Part shown: positions 1 through 6,956 of the stretch, piece by piece
Numbering within the stretch: the first letter of the stretch is position 1
Layout: each line of letters starts with the position of its first letter
Source of the DNA: CAYFSC01 sp964345695
GTDB taxonomy: Bacteria; Bacteroidota; Rhodothermia; Rhodothermales; Salinibacteraceae
DNA: 11,440 bases
Assembly: GCA_964345695.1 (NCBI GenBank)
Contig: CAYFSC010000098.1
Span: forward strand, 1-11,440
Reading direction: 5' to 3'
Program-made: the position numbers and the translations under genes
Notes under the pieces: generated by a model
The model's database searches: none
What the model was told of the DNA's origin: nothing
Seen by the model: only the letters and a program-made list of their open reading frames with translations

Positions 1-637
1 GGGCGAGTCCAAGCGCCGCCTCTTTCGCCGCACGGTGCAGGCCCGGCGGGTGGATCAGCGCGTCGACGAGGCCGATGCGCTTTGCCTTCTTCGGATAGAT
101 GTTTTTGCCGGTGAGCATCATCGTGAGCGCCTGCTGCACGCCCACGAGGCGCGGCAGGTACTGCGTGCCGCCCGAGCCGGGGAGGAGGCCGAGCTTCACC
201 TCGGGGAGAGCGAGCTTGGTGCTGTCGCCCGTGGTGGCAATGCGGTACGAGCAGCCGAGGGCAAACTCGAGCCCCCCGCCCATGCATGGGCCATGAATCG
301 CGACGACCGTAGGAATGCTCAGGTTCTGCACGCGGGCGACCATGCGATGACCGAGCCGGCTCGCCTCCCGTGCGTCCGCGGGCGCCTCGAACGACCGAAG
401 CATTTCGATGTCGGCGCCCACGATGAACGAGTCCTCCTTGCCGCTGATGAACACGGCCCCGCGGATGGCGCCGTCGGTCTCCAGTCGCTCCAACACCTCC
501 GTGAAGGCCTCGATCGTCGGCTCCGAAATCTTGTTGACCGATTCGTCGGGATCGTCAATCCACACGGTTGCGATGCCGGCGTCATCCACCTCCAGGCGGA
601 GCAGATCAGTGTCGAGATCGAACGTTGTTTGGGTCAT
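1..637 (-). CDS. fadJ: Fatty acid oxidation complex alpha subunit (enoyl-CoA hydratase / 3-hydroxyacyl-CoA dehydrogenase), 3' end cut by window edge
   Basis: The first 212 residues of a crotonase-fold enzyme, beginning MTQTTFDLD and running off the left edge of the window. The hydratase half of FadJ/FadB adds water to trans-2-enoyl-CoA, and the C-terminal dehydrogenase half, outside this window, would oxidise the product with NAD. Visible crotonase features are FIVGADIEML (residues 71-80) and HGPCMGGGLEFAL (115-127), which form the oxyanion hole, with E124 and E146 (in LPEVKLG) where the family has its two catalytic glutamates. GLLPGSGGTQYLPRL follows, as in FadB/FadJ. A single-domain hydratase cannot be excluded because the C-terminus is missing, but the sequence style and the position 57 bp after a FadI-type thiolase favour FadJ. 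The ATG at 637 is the first in frame after the fadI stop. No strong Shine-Dalgarno is visible. Probably cotranscribed with fadI. Confidence 0.88.
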   Translation of the reverse strand, partial: MTQTTFDLDTDLLRLEVDDAGIATVWIDDPDESVNKISEPTIEAFTEVLERLETDGAIRGAVFISGKEDSFIVGADIEMLRSFEAPADAREASRLGHRMVARVQNLSIPTVVAIHGPCMGGGLEFALGCSYRIATTGDSTKLALPEVKLGLLPGSGGTQYLPRLVGVQQALTMMLTGKNIYPKKAKRIGLVDALIHPPGLHRAAKEAALGLA

Positions 638-694
638 GAGCGACTTCGGTTGATTGAAGGGGGTGCGTTCGTCCTCGGTGCCTCGCGAAGGAAA

Positions 695-1999
695 TCAGAG
701 CCGTTCGACGAGCATCGCATGTCCCTGCCCGCCGGCCGCGCAGGCCGCGACGAGGGCCCACTGGCCGTCTTCTTCGTGGAGGCGGTTGGCGGCGGTGGTG
801 ACGAGCCGCGCGCCGGTGGCGCCGAAGGGATGGCCGAGCGACAGGGAGCCGCCGCGTGCATTCAGCCGGTCCATGTCGACGTTGCCGACCGGTTCGCTTC
901 GGTTCAGCGACTCTTCGGCAAAAGTCTGCGAGCGGAGCGCTTCGAGAACGGCGAGTACCTGTCCGGCAAAGGCCTCGTGGAGCTCGATGACGTCGATATC
1001 GTCGAGCGCAAGCCCGGCGGCGTCGAGCACCTGCGGGATGGCGTACGCCGGGCCGAGGAGCAGTTCCGTGCCGGGGTCCTGCGCGACGTAGGTGTACTCC
1101 CGGAGCGCAGCCGTCGGCGTGTAGCCTTCCGCCTCGGCGTGCGCCTGGGCCATCAGCAGCGTCGCCGAGGCGCCGTCCGTGAGCGCCGACGAGTTGCCGG
1201 GCGTGACGGTGCCGTACGGCTTGACGAACGCCGGGGAGAGGCCCTTCAGCTTCTCCATCGACGTGTCGTCGCGAATCACGTTGTCCGTCGTGATGGGTTC
1301 GAAGTCGGGTGCGGGTGTGGCCGGGACGAGTTCCTTGTCGAGGCGACCGTCGTCCCGCGCCTCGGCAGCGCGCTGATGCGACATCAGCGCGTACTCGTCC
1401 TGCGCCTCCCGCGAGACGCCGAACAGGGCCGCGAGCTTGTCGGCGCTCTCGCCCATGACCTCGCCCGTCGAGTATTCCTCGATGGCGGGCGTTTCCGGAA
1501 GGAGATCGCTCGGGCCGAGACCCTTCAGCAGCTGCAGGTAGTCGCCCGCGTCCTTCGCCTTGCGCGCCTTGAAGAGCCGCTTGCGCACGCTGCGCTTGAC
1601 GCGGATCGGCAGGTCGCTGAGCGTCTCGGTGCCGCCGGCGATGACCGTGTCCGCCAGCCCGCCGCGGATGAGATCGACACCGCTCGTCACGGCCTGATTG
1701 CTGGAAATGCAGGCCATCGTCACCGTGAAGGCGGGCACGTGCTTCGGAATGTCGGCGCCCAGGGCTGCCTCGCGCGCCACGTTGCTCGTCCGCGGGTCCT
1801 GCAAGACGCAGCCCATCACCACGCGGTCGACCGTGGCCGGATCGAGCTCCGTCCGGGTCAGCAAGCCCTTGAGCGCCATGCGACCCATGTCGTAGGCCAT
1901 CGAATCGACGTAGCCCGTTCCGGAGCGCTGAAACGGAATGCGGCAGCCGTCCACGAGGACGGCGGTTTGGGAATGCGAACGCCCGTTTGACGAAGCCAT
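695..1999 (-). CDS. fadI: Acetyl-CoA C-acyltransferase (3-ketoacyl-CoA thiolase, FadI type)
   Basis: A 434-aa thiolase that catalyses the last step of beta-oxidation, splitting 3-ketoacyl-CoA with CoA to release acetyl-CoA. Its length is close to the 436 aa of E. coli FadI, and family features include SNVAREAALG (residues 72-81), EEYSTGEVMGESADKLA (174-190) and YGTVTPGNSSALTDGA (262-277). Catalytic residues are visible: nucleophile C97 in MACISSNQA, H341 in ELHEAFAGQ, H390 in GHPFGATGAR and C420 in CAAGGQG. The start MASSNGRSHSQTAVLVDG gives a normal N-terminus, and no in-frame upstream extension looks better. It lies immediately upstream of fadJ on the same strand, the usual fadIJ order, so the pair likely encodes the two subunits of the oxidation complex. 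The region before it is a long divergent spacer shared with rlmB, and its promoter was not identified. Confidence 0.95.
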   Translation of the reverse strand: MASSNGRSHSQTAVLVDGCRIPFQRSGTGYVDSMAYDMGRMALKGLLTRTELDPATVDRVVMGCVLQDPRTSNVAREAALGADIPKHVPAFTVTMACISSNQAVTSGVDLIRGGLADTVIAGGTETLSDLPIRVKRSVRKRLFKARKAKDAGDYLQLLKGLGPSDLLPETPAIEEYSTGEVMGESADKLAALFGVSREAQDEYALMSHQRAAEARDDGRLDKELVPATPAPDFEPITTDNVIRDDTSMEKLKGLSPAFVKPYGTVTPGNSSALTDGASATLLMAQAHAEAEGYTPTAALREYTYVAQDPGTELLLGPAYAIPQVLDAAGLALDDIDVIELHEAFAGQVLAVLEALRSQTFAEESLNRSEPVGNVDMDRLNARGGSLSLGHPFGATGARLVTTAANRLHEEDGQWALVAACAAGGQGHAMLVERL

Positions 2000-2222
2000 C
2001 GTTCGAGGGGGGTTGGGAGGGAGAACGAGAAGGCAGAGGCTCGACCGTCACCGTGTCGGACCCGGGGTCGCTGTGCCTGTTGACCGCAGACCGCGGACCG
2101 TCGTTTCTTTCACGGGACCCGCGGTGTGGCGTTCGGTCCAACGGCTACCGGGAGGGACGCATCCAACGCGCTGGAGACAGTCGAGATCGAACTCTCGTAT
2201 ACGTGTCACGATCCGCCCGTAG

Positions 2223-2244
2223 CGTAACACTTAACACCGTTACG
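2223..2244. repeat. Small inverted repeat in the fadI-rlmB spacer
   Basis: CGTAAC (2223-2228) pairs perfectly with GTTACG (2239-2244) across a 10-base spacer. This shape would fit an operator half-site pair for a regulator of fadI or rlmB. A 6-bp perfect arm is short enough to arise by chance in a 434-bp region, and there is no T-run to make it a terminator. Confidence 0.25.
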
Positions 2245-2272
2245 TGCAACCGGCGTGGACGGGGGAGATAGA

Positions 2273-2300
2273 GAATGGCGGATGGAGAATGGAGGATCGA
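2273..2300 (+). repeat. Four-unit 7-bp periodic repeat upstream of rlmB
   Basis: Four consecutive degenerate heptads: GAATGGC at 2273-2279, GGATGGA at 2280-2286, GAATGGA at 2287-2293 and GGATCGA at 2294-2300, approximating GRATGGA. It is purine-rich on the plus strand and lies about 130 bp before the rlmB start. It is one of three 7-bp periodic intergenic tracts in the window. The period is not a multiple of three, and any frame through it gives an unlikely protein. Confidence 0.6.
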
Positions 2301-2391
2301 ACCTCGCTGGCTCCGGATGATTGAAGCATGCAACGAGTTCGCCGCGGTCTGCCGTCCGCCGTCCGTCGTCTTCTGTGGTATCGAAGCGGCG

Positions 2392-2424
2392 ATTGCGCGC
2401 AGTTTCATCGATCCTATACGTTTA
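2392..2424 (+). promoter_or_regulatory. Candidate Bacteroidota-style promoter for rlmB
   Basis: TACGTTTA at 2417-2424 matches the Bacteroidota -7 element TAnnTTTG at all but the last base. ATTG at 2392-2395 lies 21 bp upstream, an acceptable spacing for the -33 TTTG element. The -7 box ends only 9 bp before the ATG at 2434, so transcription would begin within a few bases of the start codon and give a leaderless or nearly leaderless mRNA. This is inferred from consensus only, and chance matches of this quality are not rare. Confidence 0.3.
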
Positions 2425-2433
2425 CAAAAACAT

Positions 2434-3219
2434 ATGTCCGACCCCGACACCTCCACGTTCATCGGTCGCAATCCCGTCCTCGAAGCCCTGGAGCGTGGCG
2501 ACGTGGGTCTGGAAAAAGTGATGTTGGAGCCGGGCGTCGGCGGCGAGCGGATCGGGAAAATTCGGGCGCTGGCCGGCGAACAGGGCGTGCCGGTGCAGTA
2601 CGTGCCCACGAACCGGCTGGATCACGAGGCGCAGGGCGCGGTGCACCAGGGCGTGGTGGCCATCGCCGCGCCGATCCAGTACGCCGCCGTGGATGACATG
2701 CTGTCCGAGATCGCGCCGACGTGGGACGAGGTGCAGCACCGGCAGCCGCTCCTCCTCGTCATCGACCGCGTCACCGATCCGCGCAACTACGGGGCCATGC
2801 TGCGCAGTGCCGTGGCGGCGGGCGTCGACGGCGTCATCGTGCCGGCCACCTCGATGGCGCCCCTGAACGCGGCGGCGATCAAGGCGAGTGCGGGCACGGC
2901 AACACGCCTGCCCATCGCCCGCACCGACGATCTCGCGCGCACGCTCGAGGCCCTCAAAGAGCGCGGCTACTGGATGTGTGGAGCGGAGGGATCGTCCGAG
3001 ACAACCCTGTGGGACGTGGATTGGGACCGGCCGCTTGCCGTCGTGATGGGCAGCGAGGGCGAGGGCCTGGCGTCCGGCGTAGCCGACGCGTGCGACGTGC
3101 TCGCGTCCATCCCCATGCGCGGCCCGGCCGAGTCGCTCAACGTCTCCGTGGCGACGGGCATCCTCTTGTTTGCCGCTGCTCGCCCCCGCATCGAGAAGGC
3201 GCCGACCGTTCAGAACTGA
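2434..3219 (+). CDS. rlmB: 23S rRNA (guanosine-2'-O)-methyltransferase RlmB (SpoU/TrmH family)
   Basis: A 261-aa SPOUT methyltransferase that in characterised members uses S-adenosylmethionine to 2'-O-methylate a guanosine (G2251 in E. coli numbering) in the peptidyl-transferase region of 23S rRNA. The N-terminal substrate-binding domain starts with FIGRNPVLEALERG (residues 9-22). The three SpoU motifs follow in order: IDRVTDPRNYGAMLRSA (110-126, with the conserved Asn and Arg), VVMGSEGEGL (203-212) and IPMRGPAESLNVSVATGILL (226-245), which form the trefoil knot and cofactor site. I chose the ATG at 2434 because the protein then begins 8 residues before the conserved GRNPV motif, as usual. 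The longer in-frame start at 2275 adds 53 residues of unrelated sequence that runs through a 7-bp repeat. The 3' end overlaps the convergent gene by 10 bp. A TrmH-like tRNA methyltransferase is the alternative, but the N-terminal domain favours RlmB. Confidence 0.92.
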   Translation: MSDPDTSTFIGRNPVLEALERGDVGLEKVMLEPGVGGERIGKIRALAGEQGVPVQYVPTNRLDHEAQGAVHQGVVAIAAPIQYAAVDDMLSEIAPTWDEVQHRQPLLLVIDRVTDPRNYGAMLRSAVAAGVDGVIVPATSMAPLNAAAIKASAGTATRLPIARTDDLARTLEALKERGYWMCGAEGSSETTLWDVDWDRPLAVVMGSEGEGLASGVADACDVLASIPMRGPAESLNVSVATGILLFAAARPRIEKAPTVQN

Positions 3220-4172
3220 ACCCGGAGTTGGAGGCCGGGGCGCGCGTCGCTTCCGTTCGGCGTCATCATCGTCGGTTCCACCCGCACCGACGTGGACGAT
3301 TCTTTGGCCACGGCGGGCTGGTGCGGGTCATCGCCCGTCGCGCGGATCGCGTCCACGAGCGTCCATCCGCCCAGCACCACCGATGTCACGCCCGCCAGCA
3401 CGTCGGCGGTTTCGAAGTTGGCGCGATCGGACAGGGCGATGGCGAGGCTCGTCGTTCCACTCGCCACACCGACCCCACCGGCAATCCAGCTGGGCTCCAT
3501 GCCGCGCTCCTGCATGACGCCGTTGAGGAGCGCCGATCCGACGCTCAGGCCGAGGTTGGCGGTCTCTAGCCCTTCATTGACGGTATCCTTGTTCCTCTCG
3601 GGAGGAGGCCCTCCATACCAGGGCTGAATCATCGCGAGCTCCTGCCGGCTGAATCCGTATCGCGTGGCCCATCTGTCCAGAACAGGCGCGTCAATGTCGC
3701 GCACGGCAGCAAAGTGGTAGCGCGCGTCGATCCACTCGGCCAGGTCGCGCCCAATGGTTTCGGAGATGAGATGGCCGACGGCACATAACCGTCCCGATTC
3801 ATCGATAAAGATGGGGGTTCGGCCCGGCACTTCCGTGTTCTGCGGGAACCGGCCGGCGGTCCAGTACGCGTGCAGCGCGTCCAGCAGATCGGCGCGGCGG
3901 GCCTGTTTCTCGGCCGGGAGATGCGACACGTCGCGAGCGCGCAGGATCGACTCGACGGTGGCGAGGTGCGTGCGAATCCGAAGCGACTCGGGCGTATTGG
4001 CGTCTGGCGCGGTGCCGAAGACCGTTCGGTACGATGCGTTGCCCAGCACGGAATTTACGGAGTGCACCGCGCGATCCATGGGGGGCGCAGACGGTCCGCG
4101 CAAGAGGACAAGTCCGAGGAGGCAGATTGACAAGCTTGTACACAGGAGAAGAAACGCACGCAGACGAGCCAT
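3210..4172 (-). CDS. Uncharacterised exported or membrane-anchored protein with an IDESGRLCAVGHL motif
   Basis: A 320-aa protein of unknown function. It begins MARLRAFLLLCTSLSICLLG, an N-terminal hydrophobic segment (about residues 5-25) acting as a signal peptide or anchor; C11 and C17 do not sit in a proper lipobox. The middle carries the most distinctive block, IFIDESGRLCAVGHLISE (121-138), followed by the helix GRDLAEWIDARYHFAAVRDI (141-160) and GFSRQELAMIQPWYGGPPP (173-191). Similar 'DE.G..CAVG.L' followed by 'EL..IQ..Y' patterns occur, as I recall, in unassigned exported proteins of Bacteroidota and myxobacteria; I know of no demonstrated function. Residues 205-276 are rich in Gly, Ala, Ser and Val and could form two or three weak membrane helices. 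The chain ends LQLRVQF with a C-terminal aromatic. An upstream ATG at 4250 would add 26 residues before the hydrophobic segment; the start at 4172 places it at the N-terminus. Confidence 0.8.
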   Translation of the reverse strand: MARLRAFLLLCTSLSICLLGLVLLRGPSAPPMDRAVHSVNSVLGNASYRTVFGTAPDANTPESLRIRTHLATVESILRARDVSHLPAEKQARRADLLDALHAYWTAGRFPQNTEVPGRTPIFIDESGRLCAVGHLISETIGRDLAEWIDARYHFAAVRDIDAPVLDRWATRYGFSRQELAMIQPWYGGPPPERNKDTVNEGLETANLGLSVGSALLNGVMQERGMEPSWIAGGVGVASGTTSLAIALSDRANFETADVLAGVTSVVLGGWTLVDAIRATGDDPHQPAVAKESSTSVRVEPTMMTPNGSDARPGLQLRVQF

Positions 4173-4322
4173 GGGCGGACGGGAGGCAATGGAGGAAAGC
4201 GAGCCGCAGCGAAACACCGACAAGACGGGATCCTGACGTCGATCGTTCACCGGTATTGCACGGGAGGAGCGTACAGTGACCAGTCTCGGTCGGTATCGGG
4301 CAGAATGCGAGACGGCGATCCA

Positions 4323-5438
4323 CTACTGGGTCGACTGCGGCACCGACTCGTCGGTCGGAGAGGCGGTGGGCTCGTCGGAGGAGGGGAGAAGTGTGCTGAA
4401 GCCGCGGCCCTGGTAGAGAAGAGCGAGGCCGCCGAGGAGGCTGTAGAACACGAGCTGGGCCGCGTGGGTGAGGACCGCATAGGTGGCGGCAGGAGCCTCG
4501 GGCACGTTGTACAGGAGGATGAGGGCCTGGATCGTGATGAAATGATACGACCCGAGTCCGCCCGGAGACGGTACGAGGATGCCGAGGGCGCCGATGGCCA
4601 TGAGGGCCCAGGCGTCGAGCAGTCCAATGCTGTAGGGTTCCGCAAGATCGAGCATCCGGAACGGGATGTACGCCATGAGCAGGTAGCCGCCCCACATCAC
4701 CGCTGTGGTACCCAAGATGACGCCCCGGCGCGGCGAGCGAACGAGCGTCAGCATGCCGTCGCGCATCGACACGAGCGTCGGGCGCAGGGTGGACGTCCAC
4801 AGCTGGCGCACGGCCGATTGCTCCCGCTGCAGGCTCCGCCAAAACCACAACGCCACGGCCACGGAAAGCCCCGCGATGCCAACGCCTGCAAGAACGATGG
4901 TGTCAACCGGCCACGACTCGATCTGTAGCACACTCGGATCCAGCAGGCGCTCCTGGAGCAGGGACAGCTGGTCCGCCACGACGAGAAGGCCGCTGGCGGT
5001 GGCGAGGGCCAGCACGACCATGTCGAAGATGCGCTCCGAAATGACGGTGCCGAACAGGCTGCTGAAGCGGAGGTTGGTACGCGTGGCCATGTTGGCGGTA
5101 CGCGCAAACTCGCCCATGCGCGGGGCCACATAGTTCATCATGTAGCCGATCATGGTCGACGAAAAGGAGGCCTCCAGCGTAACGTCCTCCACGTCTCCTT
5201 CCGAGACGCGGCTCGTGTCGGCGGGGAGCGCCTTGATCATCACCTGCCAGCGCCACGCCCGCAGCACGTTGCTGAAGATGACGACAAACACAAGGAGTGG
5301 AAGCCAGCGGTAATCGGCCACCCGGAACGCATGTGCGATCTTGCTGAGGTCCACCCCGCGGAACGCCAGATACAACAGCCCCGCAGCCAGCACGAAGCTG
5401 GCGGCCTGAAGCAATCGGCGACGCGTGCGTTTCGTCAT
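4323..5438 (-). CDS. Flippase-like integral membrane protein (LPG synthase TM / UPF0104 / AglD family)
   Basis: A 371-aa polytopic inner-membrane protein with about eight hydrophobic helices (roughly residues 9-25, 44-60, 92-105, 137-157, 180-200, 243-263, 274-290 and 318-342). It carries the family's recognisable blocks: RAWRW (60-64) after the second helix, APRMGEFART (105-114) and LVPSPGGLGSYHF (288-300), the usual PxPGGxGxxE/H signature with His in the last place. Relatives include the transmembrane half of lysylphosphatidylglycerol synthase MprF and AglD-type proteins, which are linked to lipid or glycolipid flipping. No catalytic aminoacyl-transfer domain is present, so it is not a full MprF. 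The C-terminal tail (352-371) is Ser/Thr/Pro-rich and likely cytoplasmic and disordered. It lies 59 bp after lolA on the same strand, suggesting an envelope-biogenesis operon. The substrate cannot be told from sequence. Confidence 0.85.
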   Translation of the reverse strand: MTKRTRRRLLQAASFVLAAGLLYLAFRGVDLSKIAHAFRVADYRWLPLLVFVVIFSNVLRAWRWQVMIKALPADTSRVSEGDVEDVTLEASFSSTMIGYMMNYVAPRMGEFARTANMATRTNLRFSSLFGTVISERIFDMVVLALATASGLLVVADQLSLLQERLLDPSVLQIESWPVDTIVLAGVGIAGLSVAVALWFWRSLQREQSAVRQLWTSTLRPTLVSMRDGMLTLVRSPRRGVILGTTAVMWGGYLLMAYIPFRMLDLAEPYSIGLLDAWALMAIGALGILVPSPGGLGSYHFITIQALILLYNVPEAPAATYAVLTHAAQLVFYSLLGGLALLYQGRGFSTLLPSSDEPTASPTDESVPQSTQ

Positions 5439-5497
5439 CAGGGAGGGGAGGGAGTGCGTGCGAGGAGGGGGCAGCGGACGGGTCGCCGCAGGGGGCG

Positions 5498-6151
5498 TCA
5501 GGAGGAGCGAAGGTCGACCACGTCGGCGTAGTCGGGCGGGGTGAACGTAAAGTCACTTGCCCTCAGCCCGGGGTTCAGATCGATGTCGTCTAGGGAGATG
5601 GTGATTACCGATCCCTCGCGATCCGTCACCTGCAGGCGCGTCACGATGGGATCATTGGCACGCACCCAGAGCGTGACGTCCTGGAAAAGCGTCTGCGACG
5701 ACGATGGCGTCAGGCTCAGCTTGCGGCGGCGCACCCCGTTCTGCCATTCCTCTTCGGCACGGACAATCCGATAGTGGTTCGCGTAGTCGGTGAAGAAAGT
5801 CTCCGGAGAGAACGTCGACGCATCCTGGTCGGCATGATTGATGATGACCTGCTGATCGGCAGGGGTGTAGATCCATGTCGTTGTGCCGTCGGTGACGAGC
5901 GTTTGCTCCTCGGTCTCGACCCGGTACTTCTCCTGTTTCAGGAGAAGCGTGCCCCGCATGCGCGTCGAGCCGCTGGCGAAGTCGGAGCGGATCTCCTGGG
6001 TAAATGTGGCCTGCAGCCCGTTAAGCTGCTCGTACCGCTGTTGAATGGTTTCGAGCAGGGAAAGGCTGTCGGCGGTCTGCGCCTGACCCGGAGACGGGGC
6101 CAGAATCGCAGCCAGCAGCGCCGCGAGGAAGATCGAACAGAGGCGAGACAT
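5498..6151 (-). CDS. lolA: Outer-membrane lipoprotein carrier protein LolA
   Basis: A 217-aa periplasmic chaperone that receives lipoproteins from the inner-membrane LolCDE complex and carries them to the outer membrane. The first 24 residues (MSRLCSIFLA onward, ending SPGQA) form a classic signal peptide with likely cleavage after A24. The mature part shows the LolA/LolB fold pattern: a first helix with LETIQQRYEQLNGLQATFTQ (33-52), strands with MRGTLLLKQEKYRVE (65-79), DGTTTWIYTPADQQVII (88-104), a TFSPETFF segment, and a final strand region ending DFTFTPPDYADVVD (200-213). The ATG at 6151 was chosen because it puts the signal peptide at the N-terminus; the in-frame ATG at 6241 would bury it behind 30 extra residues. 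The presence of LolA implies a didermic cell. It probably forms a transcription unit with the flippase-like gene 59 bp downstream. Confidence 0.92.
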   Translation of the reverse strand: MSRLCSIFLAALLAAILAPSPGQAQTADSLSLLETIQQRYEQLNGLQATFTQEIRSDFASGSTRMRGTLLLKQEKYRVETEEQTLVTDGTTTWIYTPADQQVIINHADQDASTFSPETFFTDYANHYRIVRAEEEWQNGVRRRKLSLTPSSSQTLFQDVTLWVRANDPIVTRLQVTDREGSVITISLDDIDLNPGLRASDFTFTPPDYADVVDLRSS

Positions 6152-6282
6152 GGCGATCAGGCACTGAAAGGTATGTGGAGCGACACAGAGGGAGCCCTCA
6201 TCTTCTGAGGAGATCTTTTTCAAAACCCGATCCAGCCCCAAAAGGTTGCCGCGCGGCCTGTTCGATTTGGGTCAATCCAGAG

Positions 6283-6822
6283 CTAATCGGACAAGGGAAG
6301 ACGGGCCCGGCGCTCGTGCACGGCCCCGTCGGGGGTGAGGGTGCTCTCGTAGAGATGGAACGCTCCGGCGGTGAAGTCGGAAAAGGTACGATCATCGTGC
6401 GCACGGAGGAAGGCCTGCACGGTGTCGGGGGCAGTGTCGTTCAGGCGCGCCAGCGTCACGTGCGGACGATAGGTGCGGTCTTCCGGGTCCACGCCGAGCG
6501 CCTCCAGGGCCTCCGAAACGGCGGTATACAGGATCAGCAGCGAGTCGGTGCGCTGGAAGCCCACCATCAGCACGCGGGGAGTGCGGCGGGAGGGCAGGAC
6601 GTCGAGGCCGTAGGGCTTGCACGACACCGGAGGGACACTAAGGTCGGCCAGTGCGTCGCGGAACTGCGGAAATCGGGCCGCCTCCACGTCGCCGATGAAC
6701 CGGAGGGTGACGTGATACTGACGGGGCGACGACCAGCGCGCGTCCAGAGCACCGGGGTCGCGGAGCGCCGCGCACTGCTCGCGCAGGGCTTCAGGCAGGT
6801 CGAGAGCGGTGAAAAGACGCAT
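6283..6822 (-). CDS. thpR: RNA 2',3'-cyclic 3'-phosphodiesterase (2H phosphoesterase, ThpR/LigT)
   Basis: A 179-aa member of the 2H phosphoesterase superfamily that opens 2',3'-cyclic phosphate ends of RNA to 2'-phosphomonoesters; E. coli relatives also show 2'-5' RNA ligase activity in vitro. The two catalytic HxTx motifs are clear: HVTL at residues 37-40 (QYHVTLRFIG) and HVTL at 121-124 (YRPHVTLARL), about 84 residues apart as in the family. The N-terminus MRLFTALDLPEALRE is the typical opening strand and helix, which is why I place the start at 6822 rather than the ATG 24 bases upstream. Residues 156-163 (FHLYESTL) match the usual 'l.lyeS.L' near the C-terminus. Its promoter would lie in the 134-bp spacer shared with the divergent SLOG gene. 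The intracellular substrate in bacteria is not established. Confidence 0.93.
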   Translation of the reverse strand: MRLFTALDLPEALREQCAALRDPGALDARWSSPRQYHVTLRFIGDVEAARFPQFRDALADLSVPPVSCKPYGLDVLPSRRTPRVLMVGFQRTDSLLILYTAVSEALEALGVDPEDRTYRPHVTLARLNDTAPDTVQAFLRAHDDRTFSDFTAGAFHLYESTLTPDGAVHERRARLPLSD

Positions 6823-6916
6823 TGGGACGCAAGGGGACGAGAACAAAACACAGTAACACCTCCACCCGAGTTGCAGACAAACATGAAAGCGGCGAACCGG
6901 TGGATCCGTCGGGGGT

Positions 6917-6925
6917 TATATTTTC
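6917..6925 (+). promoter_or_regulatory. Possible -7 element before the SLOG-fold gene
   Basis: TATATTTTC is an AT-rich island in a GC-rich spacer, resembles the Bacteroidota -7 box TAnnTTTG (last base differs), and ends about 31 bp before the ATG at 6957. No convincing -33 TTG lies at the right distance, so the call is weak. Confidence 0.22.
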
Positions 6926-6956
6926 AACTCTTCCTCACATTCGGGGCATCGACGCC

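Larger units (their letters stand above)
2000..2433. other. Divergent intergenic region between fadI and rlmB
   Basis: A 434-bp stretch without a convincing gene. In-frame extension of rlmB to an ATG at 2275 gives a protein start unlike the family, so I treat this stretch as non-coding. It contains two small inverted repeats, CGAGA/TCTCG at 2182-2197 and CGTAAC/GTTACG at 2223-2244, a short 7-bp periodic tract at 2273-2300, and a possible rlmB promoter just before 2434. It must also carry the fadI promoter, which I could not place. I looked for a tRNA because the sequence around 2182-2197 resembles a T-arm, but no cloverleaf forms. Confidence 0.6.

Noticed and set aside
35..1990. A 651-codon open frame on the plus strand across fadJ and fadI
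   Set aside because: It lies entirely antisense to two well-supported beta-oxidation genes, has an Arg-rich composition typical of GC-rich shadow frames and shows no recognisable domain.
606..2141. A 511-codon minus-strand frame covering fadI in another phase
   Set aside because: It is out of frame with fadI, which has all four thiolase catalytic residues. The composition is dominated by Arg, Gly and Ala with no motif.
2150..2220. Possible tRNA, because GAGATCGAACTCTC resembles a T-arm
   Set aside because: The loop is 6 rather than 7 bases, no acceptor, D or anticodon stems pair around it, and no anticodon loop could be assigned on either strand.
2275..2433. N-terminal extension of rlmB from an upstream ATG
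   Set aside because: The 53 extra residues resemble no RlmB and are read through a 7-bp repeat; the family N-terminus begins just after the ATG at 2434.
3799..4848. A 349-codon minus-strand frame spanning the unknown protein and the flippase-like gene
   Set aside because: It bridges two genes and the spacer between them in a different frame, with His/Arg/Pro-rich shadow composition.
6199..6218. CCTCA-TCTTC-TGAGG hairpin followed by a T-run on the plus strand, resembling a terminator
   Set aside because: No plus-strand gene ends upstream of it. The 5-bp stem is weak, and the T-run does not directly follow it.
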